Positions 1 through 8,156 of a DNA stretch of 64,000 nucleotides are shown piece after piece. Below the pieces are notes generated by a model. That model was not told the DNA's origin. It worked only from the letters and a program-made list of their open reading frames with translations, and made no database searches. This DNA is from a virus. The DNA is taken from positions 1-64,000 of the IMG/VR virus record IMGVR_UViG_3300042197_000820; one strand, 5' to 3'. Numbering within the stretch: the first letter of the stretch is position 1; each line of letters starts with the position of its first letter. Position numbers and translations under genes: made by a program.

Positions 1-82
1 AACTTTCGGCTAGTGGCTCTAGCTTGGCGAACTTCATAAAACGGCGAATCTCGCCTTCTGACAGTAGTTGTTTCTTGCTCAT
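1..82 (-). CDS. Partial gene, 5' end; possible capsid-targeted virion protein
   Basis: Only the first 27 codons are inside the window; the gene runs off the left edge. The visible N-terminus starts MSKKQLLSEGEIRRFMKF. The start codon at 82 has a GGAGGA-type ribosome binding site and two copies of the ACTATTTAT motif upstream, as virion genes here do. The L-S-E triplet at residues 7-9 fits the T4-type prohead protease rule (L/I-x-E), so this may be a cleaved head-targeting peptide like those of the MKL-type proteins elsewhere in the window. The family is not recognised, and the virion assignment is inferred from N-terminus and promoter. Confidence 0.55.
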   Translation of the reverse strand, partial: MSKKQLLSEGEIRRFMKFAKLEPLAES

Positions 83-107
83 AGATAGTAATCCTCCGAT
101 TCTCTAA

Positions 108-116
108 ATAAATAGT
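108..116 (-). promoter_or_regulatory. ACTATTTAT motif, putative late promoter
   Basis: In the coding sense the site reads GTACTATTTATTTAG and lies 26 bases upstream of the partial gene starting at 82. It is one of about fifteen similar sites before minus-strand genes in this window. The promoter role is inferred from recurrence and position. Confidence 0.5.
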
Positions 117-148
117 ACTTTCTTTATGAAAGTGCTGTTGTCACATCT

Positions 149-157
149 ATAAATAGT
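149..157 (-). promoter_or_regulatory. Second ACTATTTAT motif upstream of the partial gene
   Basis: Coding-sense sequence GTACTATTTATAGATG, 41 bases upstream of the copy at 108-116. Two copies in one short intergenic gap is unusual for the window. It could be a tandem late promoter or an activator half-site. Confidence 0.4.
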
Positions 158-168
158 ACAAGAAAAAA

Positions 169-492
169 TCAAAATTCTTCTTCTTCGATCAAATCAAAAA
201 TAGATTGTAGTTCTTCATCACTCATATTTAGATCGCCCATTTGTTTTGCAGCTAACAAGCGTTTCATTCTAGACTCTCTCTCCCAAACTTTGGGAGTTTG
301 TAGCTTACCTTTCTTTATCTTGTCAATGAAAGCCATGATGTTCTTGTCTTCATTGATGTATCCTTGGATAAGATACCTGAAAAACAAGGCTTGCGCTAGA
401 TTATCTCTATCTAGCGCAATCTTTAGATCGGCGCAACGTTTGTCGGATTCGTAAAGTACGATCTTTCTACTAGTCTTGCCCATCTTACTCAT
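169..492 (-). CDS. Hypothetical protein, 107 aa
   Basis: No family recognised. The N-terminal 50 residues are basic with an amphipathic pattern, and the C-terminus is very acidic (ends EEEEF). A ribbon-helix-helix-like N-terminus is possible but I cannot show it. The start overlaps the stop of the IMPDH/GMP reductase-family gene by four bases (ATGA), so it is translationally coupled and last in that run of genes. The alternative start three codons in (MGKTSRK) cannot be excluded. A gap carrying two late-type motifs follows it. Confidence 0.6.
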   Translation of the reverse strand: MSKMGKTSRKIVLYESDKRCADLKIALDRDNLAQALFFRYLIQGYINEDKNIMAFIDKIKKGKLQTPKVWERESRMKRLLAAKQMGDLNMSDEELQSIFDLIEEEEF

Positions 493-1532
493 GCTAGGTT
501 CCTAACGTGTGTAGAACTCTCAGCTTGACCGGCTACAGTCTGAACAATAAACTTTGATTTTGTTTGTAGTTCGACAATGTTACGCGCTCCAGTATAAGAG
601 AACCCGCTTCGAATACCAATCTTTAGCTCTTCTAGCACATCGGCAACCGGTCCCTTCGAACGAACCCGCGAAGAAACCCCCTCGATTGAGGCAACTCGAC
701 CTCTCCAATCGGTTTGTGCTTCCTTACTAGCCATACCACGATACACCTTATAAGATACTCCATTATCCAAGAATGGTTCTCCCGGTGCTTCGTTGGTACC
801 AGCCAACAAAGAACCAATCATAACTGCATCAGCGCCAGCGGCCAAGGCTTTTACAATATCGCCAGAGTTACGGATACCACCATCAGCGATAATGGCGGCA
901 GGGGTTTGTGATTGCTGGTTGTTTACGATATCGAAAACAGATTGTAGCGTTGGAACCCCGTGTCCAGTTTGAATCCGAGTTGAGCAAATAGAACCGCCAC
1001 CAACACCGACGCGGATAGAATCCGCACCCCAATCTGAAAGATCGGTAAAGGCTTGTGCTGTTGCAACATTACCAGCCATAATGTGAATGTATTCTGGTAG
1101 TCCATCAGTTAGTCTCTTGATCATCCGTTCAACAGCGAAGTGATGCCCATGTGCTACGTCTACACAGATTACCGAAACTCCAGCTTGTACCAAAGCTTTG
1201 GCGCGGGCATAATCCTCGTCTGAAGTACCGACAGCAGCACCAATCGTAGGAATGTCAACCTTTACCTTAGCCTTAGTACGACTAACCATAGCTACTTGCT
1301 CATTGACTGTGTTGTATCGATGGAAGATAGGCAAAGCACCGTTCTCAATCAATGCTATTGCCATTTCCGGTCCTACAACTGTATCCATTGGAGCAGAGAT
1401 AATCGGTGACTTGACCAGTACATTATGAAGCTTTGTTCGAATGTCGATTGAAGAGCGTGACTCAATATCGCTATACTGAGGTACGAGTAGAACGTCATCA
1501 AACGTCAGTGTCTGTCGTAGATTCTTGAACAT
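489..1532 (-). CDS. IMP dehydrogenase / GMP reductase family enzyme
   Basis: A 347-residue TIM-barrel enzyme acting on IMP or GMP in purine metabolism. Visible hallmarks are the N-terminus FDDVLLVPQYS, a catalytic-loop Cys183 in GGGSICSTRIQTG, the phosphate-binding ADGGIRNSGD and GADAVMIG stretches, and a flap region ending KGPV near residue 297. There is no CBS pair, and the length equals that of E. coli GMP reductase (347 aa). The loop R-x-x-T-G after the Cys resembles GMP reductase, while the YRGM flap and the C-terminus resemble IMPDH, so the direction of the reaction is uncertain. The gene overlaps the upstream zinc-ribbon gene by 35 bases. It presumably shifts host purine pools toward phage DNA synthesis. 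Confidence 0.88.
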   Translation of the reverse strand: MFKNLRQTLTFDDVLLVPQYSDIESRSSIDIRTKLHNVLVKSPIISAPMDTVVGPEMAIALIENGALPIFHRYNTVNEQVAMVSRTKAKVKVDIPTIGAAVGTSDEDYARAKALVQAGVSVICVDVAHGHHFAVERMIKRLTDGLPEYIHIMAGNVATAQAFTDLSDWGADSIRVGVGGGSICSTRIQTGHGVPTLQSVFDIVNNQQSQTPAAIIADGGIRNSGDIVKALAAGADAVMIGSLLAGTNEAPGEPFLDNGVSYKVYRGMASKEAQTDWRGRVASIEGVSSRVRSKGPVADVLEELKIGIRSGFSYTGARNIVELQTKSKFIVQTVAGQAESSTHVRNLA

Positions 1533-1833
1533 CTAGATTATCTCCTGTTTCGCTTTGTGAAAGGTACTTCTCTTCTAAGTATTGCTTATATTCTCGGACA
1601 ACGCTTTGTCCCTTCTCCCAGCATTCAGGGCAGTATAGGCGAACATTGCCCTTGTCTTGGACAACGAACCATGTATTTGCCATTTCTTTACTCTTCTTAT
1701 CGTATAGTGCTTCACATACTAAGCACATGTCAGGTAGCTTGTCAAACATCATGATTTGTTCGCTCATCTTTCTTTCAGCCGGTGACATGTTTCTTTCTGC
1801 CTTTTCTAAGGCTCGTCTTTGTTCTCTATTCAT
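1498..1833 (-). CDS. Small zinc-ribbon-like protein, 111 aa
   Basis: The N-terminus MNREQRRALEKAERN is a charged helix, followed by C-x2-C (CLVC, residues 37-40) and a second C-x2-C (CPEC, residues 68-71), a likely zinc-binding pair. Function is unknown. The start has AGGAA upstream. The 5' end overlaps the stop of the upstream gene by four bases and the 3' end overlaps the IMPDH/GMP reductase-family gene by 35 bases, so it belongs to the same operon. Confidence 0.7.
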   Translation of the reverse strand: MNREQRRALEKAERNMSPAERKMSEQIMMFDKLPDMCLVCEALYDKKSKEMANTWFVVQDKGNVRLYCPECWEKGQSVVREYKQYLEEKYLSQSETGDNLDVQESTTDTDV

Positions 1834-2090
1834 TGTGGTTCCTGTATAAAGTTAATGTCAAGATCGGAATGTTTTAGTTTCGCCCATCCAAGTAGTTGTT
1901 GGAAGTATTCTCTGTCTAAGCAGTAATCTGCTCTACAACCCTTGATAGAGTATGCTGGCATTATCTTCCTCTTCTGAGGTTTTATACTCAGAAAATCGAC
2001 CCAATAAAAATCCTGAGAGTTTTGATAGTGGTCTGTTATAACTGCCCAATAGTTGTCTGCTGAAACTAAATCCCCGATCTTATACATCAT
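1830..2090 (-). CDS. Hypothetical protein, 86 aa
   Basis: No family recognised. The N-terminus MMYKIGDLVSADNYWAVI reads like a short beta-barrel (SH3-like) start, which is an impression only. The start overlaps the dUTPase stop (ATGA) and the stop overlaps the next gene (ATGA), placing it firmly in the nucleotide-metabolism operon. Confidence 0.65.
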   Translation of the reverse strand: MMYKIGDLVSADNYWAVITDHYQNSQDFYWVDFLSIKPQKRKIMPAYSIKGCRADYCLDREYFQQLLGWAKLKHSDLDINFIQEPQ

Positions 2091-2545
2091 CGTCCCGTGC
2101 TGCCGAGCGCGCCGTCACCACGATTCGAAATAACAATGCTGCTCCGAGAATAAAGCTCGTCGTCAAGAGCCTGAATGAGTCTAGTGTTGACGACAGGAAT
2201 GAATACGCCTTGTGCAATCTTGTCTCCCGGTTCAATAACTTGTGCCTGACTACCGATGTTGTGAAGGTTAACGAACACTTCTCCATCGTATCCAGCGTCT
2301 ACCACGCAAGCACCTACAATCAACTGTCGTTTTGCTGCAACAGATGAACGATTCATGATCTGCAACATAAGGCCATGTGAAACGCCAAACTTCAGCCCAG
2401 TACCCAAGATTCGGCTCTCTCCCGGCTGAATGGTTACAGCTTGGAAGTCAATCGGATTGAATGGAAGATCGATTCCAGCGTCCGATGGGTTAGCACGGGT
2501 AGGATGCCGACGTACATGCGGCAGGGCGTAATACTCCAACATCAC
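2087..2545 (-). CDS. dut: dUTP diphosphatase (dUTPase)
   Basis: Hydrolyses dUTP to dUMP and pyrophosphate, keeping uracil out of DNA and supplying ThyX with substrate. All five trimeric-dUTPase motifs are visible: SDAGIDLP (21-28), NRSSVA (65-70), the catalytic-Asp region VVDAGYDGEV (81-90), PGDKIAQ (106-112) and the C-terminal P-loop-like RGDGALGSTG (142-151). The length of 152 aa is normal for the family. It is coupled by four-base overlaps to both neighbours. Confidence 0.96.
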   Translation of the reverse strand: MMLEYYALPHVRRHPTRANPSDAGIDLPFNPIDFQAVTIQPGESRILGTGLKFGVSHGLMLQIMNRSSVAAKRQLIVGACVVDAGYDGEVFVNLHNIGSQAQVIEPGDKIAQGVFIPVVNTRLIQALDDELYSRSSIVISNRGDGALGSTGR

Positions 2546-2811
2546 CGGGCACCCCGAAGAGTTTGGTATGCCTCCGCAAGTGCATCAAGGCTTTCGTTCT
2601 TCTTTAGCATTCGATAAGCACGGGTAATGGTCGAAATGTCATCCTTCGACAAAAAGCCATTCTTTACGAAGTCAGAGCGCAGTTCACGCTTAGACTCCTT
2701 GTAAGGCTCCATAGCATCTTCGATAGCCTTTAGGGTACGGATGTACTCAATAAGCTTCTCGCTCTTGCTGGAAAGGTCGTTGTCAGCCTCTTGGTCAATA
2801 TCTTCAAACAT
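2542..2811 (-). CDS. Hypothetical protein, 89 aa
   Basis: I place the start at the ATG at 2811 (MFEDIDQEADND) because an AAGGAG site lies five bases before it and a sigma70-like promoter just upstream; a longer reading would put the start inside that promoter. The product is acidic and mostly helical, with a conserved-looking middle (LRSDFVKNGFLSKDDIS). I do not recognise it. It is the first gene of the operon that continues through dut to the gene at 169. Confidence 0.7.
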   Translation of the reverse strand: MFEDIDQEADNDLSSKSEKLIEYIRTLKAIEDAMEPYKESKRELRSDFVKNGFLSKDDISTITRAYRMLKKNESLDALAEAYQTLRGAR

Positions 2812-2832
2812 GGAATCTCCTTTTGTATTGTT

Positions 2833-2861
2833 AATATAACTTGTTAGTGTTTGATGGTCAA
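2833..2861 (-). promoter_or_regulatory. Sigma70-like promoter
   Basis: Coding-sense TTGACC (2856-2861), 17-base spacer, TATATT (2833-2838). It sits 22 bases upstream of the start at 2811 and overlaps the end of uvsE. It should drive the dut and IMPDH/GMP reductase operon. Confidence 0.75.
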
Positions 2862-3823
2862 GCAGCATTTGTCTGCGATTCGTAAAGTCTGATAGCTCGC
2901 ATCAAAGCTAGCTCTTTCATTTTAGCCTCAATCATGCAGTCGTATCGAACGCCGTGATTGTTAGGCAAAAGATTGATGTAGTCCGAATGAGCTTGTGGCT
3001 TGATCTTTGGATTCTTCTGCTCAATCGAACGACTCTCAGAGTAATGGACGACAGGCTTGATGTTACCCCAAGTACTAGCTGCCATTTGCAACGCTTCTGC
3101 TTCGGGCATTCCGCCGTCGTGTAGACTGTGGTGATGGTAATCGAAAACGATTGGAATGTTGATCTTACTACTGATCATTTGACTGAGATCACTGGTAGAG
3201 AACAAGGAAGGCTTATCATCATTTTCGACGGTCAAACGGGTCTTTACCGCGTCTGAGAGGAGTTCGAAGTTACGACAGAATGATTCAGCAGCCTTAGCCT
3301 TGTCGCCGTAGGTCGCTCCAACATGAATGTTGATCTTTGACCACGGAGTACGGGGCATAAGAAGCTTGTCCTGAACCCAGCCATGAATCTCCAAATCCCG
3401 AACGGTTTGTCGAATAACGCGCTCGTCAGACGAAGCCAGCTTATTGAAAGGACCGGGATGAGAGGTCAAACGGATGTTACTAGCGTTTGCGTATTGACCA
3501 GCCTTGGTCATCCACGAAACAATCTCGTCATGATCGGGAAGTTGCTCAAACTGATACTCCGAAGCCCAAGGGAAAATGTCCGAGGACAAGCGGTAAAAGT
3601 AAATGAAGTTCTGCTTGTTCCAAACAAGGATCTTGTACAGATCCTTGACGTTTTGCAGAGCTAGCTCGGAAGCATACCTTAGACCACGGCGTTCAAATGT
3701 AGACTTGATCATTGTCCGATTTGTTGTAATCGGTTCTGTCTTCTTTGGCTTTCCACCGTACAAAACTGGTTGCGAAAGCTGCATGTTGATACATGCATAC
3801 CCATAGTTGATTTCCTTGATCAC
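2858..3823 (-). CDS. uvsE: UV damage endonuclease UvsE/UvdE
   Basis: A TIM-barrel endonuclease that nicks DNA 5' of UV photoproducts, giving photolyase-independent repair. Family landmarks are visible in order: GYACIN near the N-terminus, FYRLSSDIFP, RLTSHPG, INIHVGATYGDK, LTVENDD and IPIVFDYHHH, which together supply the metal-binding His/Glu/Asp residues. The length of 321 aa matches the family. A consensus-like promoter lies just upstream, so the gene has its own early transcription. A phage copy fits a virus exposed to sunlight, but the habitat is inference. Confidence 0.93.
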   Translation of the reverse strand: MIKEINYGYACINMQLSQPVLYGGKPKKTEPITTNRTMIKSTFERRGLRYASELALQNVKDLYKILVWNKQNFIYFYRLSSDIFPWASEYQFEQLPDHDEIVSWMTKAGQYANASNIRLTSHPGPFNKLASSDERVIRQTVRDLEIHGWVQDKLLMPRTPWSKINIHVGATYGDKAKAAESFCRNFELLSDAVKTRLTVENDDKPSLFSTSDLSQMISSKINIPIVFDYHHHSLHDGGMPEAEALQMAASTWGNIKPVVHYSESRSIEQKNPKIKPQAHSDYINLLPNNHGVRYDCMIEAKMKELALMRAIRLYESQTNAA

Positions 3824-3842
3824 TCGTCCTCCTTACCTTACT

Positions 3843-3871
3843 ATTATAGCGCGGTAGAGAGAGAATGGCAA
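3843..3871 (-). promoter_or_regulatory. Sigma70-like promoter for uvsE
   Basis: Coding-sense TTGCCA (3866-3871), 17-base spacer, TATAAT (3843-3848). It lies 20 bases upstream of the uvsE start. Confidence 0.75.
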
Positions 3872-3883
3872 GTCAACAGATCG

Positions 3884-4297
3884 TCAAGCGTCTCGGTTCT
3901 TCTTGTGCCACTTAAACGAAGCTTCGTTGTCGGTCACTGGACCACCAGCGGCCCAAGTAGTACAAGTCCTACGAGAATGGCACTTAAAATGGTGCATCCA
4001 GCAATAACCGAACTCTCCCGGTCCTTTGATCTGTTCGTCTACAACAGTCATGCATTTCTTCATTCTTGGAGAGGTATCAAAAGCAACACAGTTTCCACAA
4101 AGTGACTTCTTCGCCTCTTCTGGAGTTGCATCCCATTTATCTGCTACTTTCTTCCAATAATCTTCGTTTGGTTCGCTAGGATTCAGCGGACCATAGTGGT
4201 ATTCTTCGATTGTAGCATCGCGATTATCTGTATTTAGTTTTAGGTCTTGTGTAGCTTTCGGGCATGGAAACAGACTACCCATAGTGATTTTGATCAT
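3884..4297 (-). CDS. Cysteine-rich conserved phage protein, 137 aa
   Basis: The start is placed at ATG 4297 (MIKITMGSLFPC) because GAGAGG lies six bases upstream; the longer reading would include that site and the ACTACTTAT motif in coding sequence. Seven cysteines fall in the C-terminal two thirds, including CGNC, a C-W-x-H-H pattern and CHSRRTC, ending with TWAAGGP. Such a ligand set could bind an iron-sulfur cluster or zinc, but I cannot tell which. I have the impression of a conserved phage protein of unknown function. The late-type motif upstream is odd for a gene placed among replication genes. Confidence 0.7.
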   Translation of the reverse strand: MIKITMGSLFPCPKATQDLKLNTDNRDATIEEYHYGPLNPSEPNEDYWKKVADKWDATPEEAKKSLCGNCVAFDTSPRMKKCMTVVDEQIKGPGEFGYCWMHHFKCHSRRTCTTWAAGGPVTDNEASFKWHKKNRDA

Positions 4298-4310
4298 TTT
4301 GTACCTCTCT

Positions 4311-4319
4311 ATAAGTAGT
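4311..4319 (-). promoter_or_regulatory. ACTACTTAT motif, putative late promoter
   Basis: Coding sense GACTACTTATAGAGAGG, 14 bases before the start of the Cys-rich gene at 4297. The motif runs directly into the ribosome binding site. Confidence 0.45.
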
Positions 4320-4345
4320 CTGTTTGGCATAGTAAAGTAAATAGG

Positions 4346-7300
4346 CTATGAAGCGAGACACTTCCAGTATTTATCGATACGTCCGCGAGTCGAGAAACCC
4401 CATTCATCATTGTAATCTGGCTTGACTAGATAAGGCTTGTTTACCTCTAGACGATCACCCATGTCCATGCTAATGCCCCAGCAACGGATTGTCAAGATAG
4501 CAGAGTTGGAATCTACAACTTCTACTTGGAAGTATTCCTTACCATTGGCTGTACGTTTAGCGATAACCTTGCGAGGAATACACCAAGTTAGCTGCAATGC
4601 TGGCTCAAACTCAGAAATCGGTGGAATCATCTTCTCTTCTAGCATTTCTAGTGTCTTATTAGACACAACCTTGGAGATTGGGAACTCACCGGTTAGTTCA
4701 GTAAGGAACTGAATCTCTTCTTCCGGCGTGAAGTCTCCTTCCGGTGCATAAAGAGCGATGTTCTCTTCCAAGTTCTTTGGCTTCCTAGGGCGATCAACCG
4801 CAATCGAAGACCAAAAATGCTTCTTACCCGTGAATCGACTATCAACTAGCGTGTTCATGGCACCAGAACGTACCAGAACATCCAAAGTCTTCTTATTTAG
4901 CTTCGAATAACGCATGTTTTCGTTGAAAAGAAACTCTTCGACTGTCCTAAAAGGTCGTCCCTTAAAGATTTCATCGATTGCCGACTCTCCAAGACCCTTG
5001 ATAGAAGTCAAAGGCTGGATAAGACTAGAACTATCATCAGAAATCTCCCAATAAACACCGGATGTATTGATGTTTAGTGGTTCAATACCATACCCGAAAG
5101 ACTTAGCAATCGAAATAGCCTTCTCCTTTTTGGTTTCTGGCTCTTTGTCGAGGAATGCAGCAAGCCATTCAGCCTCAAAGTAAGTCAAAAGCCAAGCACA
5201 TTGGTAAGAAATGATTGAGTAGCAGACAGCGTGAGACTTATTGAAGCCATAACCAGAGAAGAACTTGAACTTTTCCCACAGGTCATTAGCAGCCTTGCTT
5301 GTCATACCCTTCTCGACACAACCCTCAATGAAGCGGTCATAAAGAGACTGAAGAACCTTATCAGTCTTACCAGTACCCTTCTTGGTTAGAACCTTACGGA
5401 GACTGTTACCTTCGTCAAGAGTGATGTTCTTACCAAGCTTGTGAGCCAGCAATGCAATCTGCTCTTGGAAGATTAGGAATCCATACGTTTCTTGGGTAAT
5501 GTTCTTGTATTCAGCATTTGGATAATCGATTAGAAGTGGTGCTTCCTTGGCATCGATGTAATCCTTATCAACTCCTGCCGACAATGGACCGGGACGGTAG
5601 ATAGAAGTAATGGCAGAAAGATCGATGATGTTCTCTGGTCTTGCTTGCTTACAGAGCTTTTGAACTCCATTCTCTGTAAACTGGAATACACCAGCCCACT
5701 TGCCATTCTGGAATACATTCTTGTATACCTTCTTATCGTTCAAGTCCAAAACGTCAGGATGCAGCCTCTCATCGTAGTACTTACGAATGTCTGCGTATGT
5801 TGGGTTCTTGACTCCATGATGCCTCTTCAAGATGTGACGGATTGCACCCTCAATCATTCGAAGAGTTGAAAGACCAAGAATGTCGAACTTGATGAATCCC
5901 AAAGGTTCAAGGTGGCGAACGTTTTGTCCTTCCGACCAAGGGGTTTGGCGAACATTCTTAGAGGAGATAAGAGGCATGTACTTGTCCAAATCCTCTGCGA
6001 CAACAACGCCGCCAGCATGACGAGAACAAGAACGAACTTGACCATACAAAGCATCGATGTGATTTGCAACATCAGGGTACTTTGACAAGAATGCTTGCAA
6101 TGTTGGCGAATACTCCTTTACTTCTTCAAAAGTAGGAGTGTAAACACCAGCCTTCATACCAAGCTTCTGCTTTGCAATCGGAGTTGCTTCTGCCATCATT
6201 CGACCAGTGACCTTATTGACCTCTGTGAACGGAATGTTGTAAAGCTTGGAAATGTCCTTGATAAGAGACTTTAGTTGAAGTGTGTTCCAGTTTGAGATTG
6301 GAACAACCGTATTGTCTCCCCACTTTCCAATCAAGACATCCTTGATAACCATTGGATCAGCAACGTCAAAGTCAATGTCGGGATAATCTGTTGCGTCTGC
6401 ACGGAGAAAGCGTGAGAATAGCAAATCATACTTGATTGGATCAACTTGCGTGATTTCCAAAGCGTAAGCGACCAGCGAACCAGCAGCAGAACCGCGACCG
6501 GGACCAGTAAGCATGTGTTCGTTAGAAATAGCAGCAATCTGATTCATTGTGAGGAAGTACTTGGAGAATCCACGATCTGCGATAACAGACAACTCATAAC
6601 GGAGCCTTTCAACGTATTCCGCATTGGTATGAAGATTCTTCTTGCGAAGTCCTTCCATAGAGAACTTTTCCAAGGCAGTATCAGCAGTCTCGCCAGCAGG
6701 AACAACGAAGTCAGGAAGTCGAACAGTTGTATCCGGTTCGAACCTTTCGATGCGGTTCATTGCAATGTTGTGAGTTTCAGTGATAGAGTTCAGAACAAGA
6801 TCATCATCGTATTCTACACCACATAGCTCAGAATACTTCTTGTAAGAAGCCCACATTTGGTCGCCATTCTTTGGGTATAGCTCATAGCCAATCTCATCGA
6901 CATTTGCAGGTAGTTCGCTCTCATTTGCCCAATCAGGACGACCCGTTCCAAGCCAGCCAAGACGCTTGTAAAGCTCACGATCCTTCCAAGCAGTTGGGTT
7001 AGGATAGTGCGAATCAGCCGTAGAAACAAGCTTGATTCCGAACTCTTGTTGGATTTGGATTACATACTGATTCAGAAGATGCTGCTCGGGAATGTTGTTC
7101 CATTGCAGTTCACCATACCACCGATCTCCAAAAATGGAAACCATGTTTCGGGTGACTTCTCGCATAGCCTCTAGAACAGCCTCAGAGCCTTTCTCGCGAT
7201 TCTCCCAAAAGCACCCAGCGTAGACCCCACCCAAGCACGCCGACGACGCAATAAGCCCCTCAGAGTGTTCACGGAGCATGTCATAATCGACGCGAGGATA

Positions 7301-7795
7301 GCGGTAGTAGTTCTCTTCGCGGTAGGAATCAGAAACCAGTTTGAACAGATTGTTCAGACCGGTTTGGTTTTGAGCGAGCAACACCAAATGCCGACGACGA
7401 GAAAGAATGCTGTTCGAAGCTTTCTTCGTTTCTGCTTCGTTTTCGATTGTCGTGCCGGAAGTCTCATCTTCTGCAACCTTGGAAGCTTCCTTCTTATCTT
7501 CCATAGTCTTGTCGTATTCCTTGCGCCATTCCTTGATAGAAGGCACAAAGTAGGCTTCACAGCCAAAGATTGGCTTGAAGTCCTTGCCATTCTCATTCAT
7601 CTTTCGGGCGTGCAGAACTTGCCACGAAAATCCGTTCATATTTCCGTGGTCCGTCAAAGCCAACGCATTCATGCCGTTGGAATAAGCAAAGTCCATGTGG
7701 TCTTGTGGGTATCCAAGACCATCGAAGATGGAGCCTGCTACGCTGTGGGCATGAAGCCCAACAAACGGAATGTTACTTTCAACGCGATCAGACAT
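4346..7795 (-). CDS. dnaE: DNA polymerase III alpha subunit (family C, DnaE type)
   Basis: Replicative DNA polymerase of bacterial type, 1149 aa. The N-terminal PHP domain shows H15-A-H17 and a DHGNMNG loop near 47-53. The palm carries GPGRGSAAGS and the catalytic acidic pair in YPDIDFD near residue 473, with the third Asp in KFDILGL near 637. Later come YRPGPLSAG and GYGFNKSHAVCYS, and the C-terminus has an OB-like segment (LTWCIPRKV onward). The start has a near-perfect AAGGAGGTG site. There is no separate clamp or loader in the window. T4-type phages normally use a family B enzyme, so this is a replacement of the core polymerase. It is the last gene of the long operon starting near 13.0 kb. 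Confidence 0.95.
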   Translation of the reverse strand: MSDRVESNIPFVGLHAHSVAGSIFDGLGYPQDHMDFAYSNGMNALALTDHGNMNGFSWQVLHARKMNENGKDFKPIFGCEAYFVPSIKEWRKEYDKTMEDKKEASKVAEDETSGTTIENEAETKKASNSILSRRRHLVLLAQNQTGLNNLFKLVSDSYREENYYRYPRVDYDMLREHSEGLIASSACLGGVYAGCFWENREKGSEAVLEAMREVTRNMVSIFGDRWYGELQWNNIPEQHLLNQYVIQIQQEFGIKLVSTADSHYPNPTAWKDRELYKRLGWLGTGRPDWANESELPANVDEIGYELYPKNGDQMWASYKKYSELCGVEYDDDLVLNSITETHNIAMNRIERFEPDTTVRLPDFVVPAGETADTALEKFSMEGLRKKNLHTNAEYVERLRYELSVIADRGFSKYFLTMNQIAAISNEHMLTGPGRGSAAGSLVAYALEITQVDPIKYDLLFSRFLRADATDYPDIDFDVADPMVIKDVLIGKWGDNTVVPISNWNTLQLKSLIKDISKLYNIPFTEVNKVTGRMMAEATPIAKQKLGMKAGVYTPTFEEVKEYSPTLQAFLSKYPDVANHIDALYGQVRSCSRHAGGVVVAEDLDKYMPLISSKNVRQTPWSEGQNVRHLEPLGFIKFDILGLSTLRMIEGAIRHILKRHHGVKNPTYADIRKYYDERLHPDVLDLNDKKVYKNVFQNGKWAGVFQFTENGVQKLCKQARPENIIDLSAITSIYRPGPLSAGVDKDYIDAKEAPLLIDYPNAEYKNITQETYGFLIFQEQIALLAHKLGKNITLDEGNSLRKVLTKKGTGKTDKVLQSLYDRFIEGCVEKGMTSKAANDLWEKFKFFSGYGFNKSHAVCYSIISYQCAWLLTYFEAEWLAAFLDKEPETKKEKAISIAKSFGYGIEPLNINTSGVYWEISDDSSSLIQPLTSIKGLGESAIDEIFKGRPFRTVEEFLFNENMRYSKLNKKTLDVLVRSGAMNTLVDSRFTGKKHFWSSIAVDRPRKPKNLEENIALYAPEGDFTPEEEIQFLTELTGEFPISKVVSNKTLEMLEEKMIPPISEFEPALQLTWCIPRKVIAKRTANGKEYFQVEVVDSNSAILTIRCWGISMDMGDRLEVNKPYLVKPDYNDEWGFSTRGRIDKYWKCLAS

Positions 7796-8156
7796 TCACA
7801 CCTCCTTCGGTATCGGGAATGACTTCATCAATATAGCGACAAACCTTCTTATACTCTTCTGTGTTCGGGAAATAGAACTCGCGAGCATAATACTTATACG
7901 CTGACTTCTCAATCTTAGTATAAACACCAAGCCCTGTCAAGTGGCTGACCATTCCTTTACACCATTCGTGAACAACCTTGCGAGTTGTGCTGGTAAGCTT
8001 GATCGGGCATTTACCGGCAGGAATAATGAGAGTGTACTTTACAGCACCCTTCTCGACCTTGACGGGCTTTTCGGTATTTTCCGTCTTTGGCTTTCTTGCA
8101 CGACGCTTCGGGGTTTCATCCGTCGTCGTCTGTTGGGTCTTCTTCGTCCGTGGCAT
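7788..8156 (-). CDS. Hypothetical basic protein, 122 aa
   Basis: The N-terminal 38 residues are Lys/Arg/Thr-rich and probably disordered (KRRARKPKT resembles an AT-hook), followed by a compact domain of about 80 residues containing KYTLIIPAGKCPIKL and ending in an acidic tail. DNA or RNA binding is possible. The start has GGAGG at nine bases. The stop overlaps dnaE by eight bases, so the two are probably co-translated. No family recognised. Confidence 0.7.
   Translation of the reverse strand: MPRTKKTQQTTTDETPKRRARKPKTENTEKPVKVEKGAVKYTLIIPAGKCPIKLTSTTRKVVHEWCKGMVSHLTGLGVYTKIEKSAYKYYAREFYFPNTEEYKKVCRYIDEVIPDTEGGVNV

Noticed and set aside
7265-7822. A 185-codon plus-strand frame near the start of dnaE
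   Set aside because: Antisense to the PHP domain of the polymerase, with no recognisable domain and no promoter or ribosome binding site.
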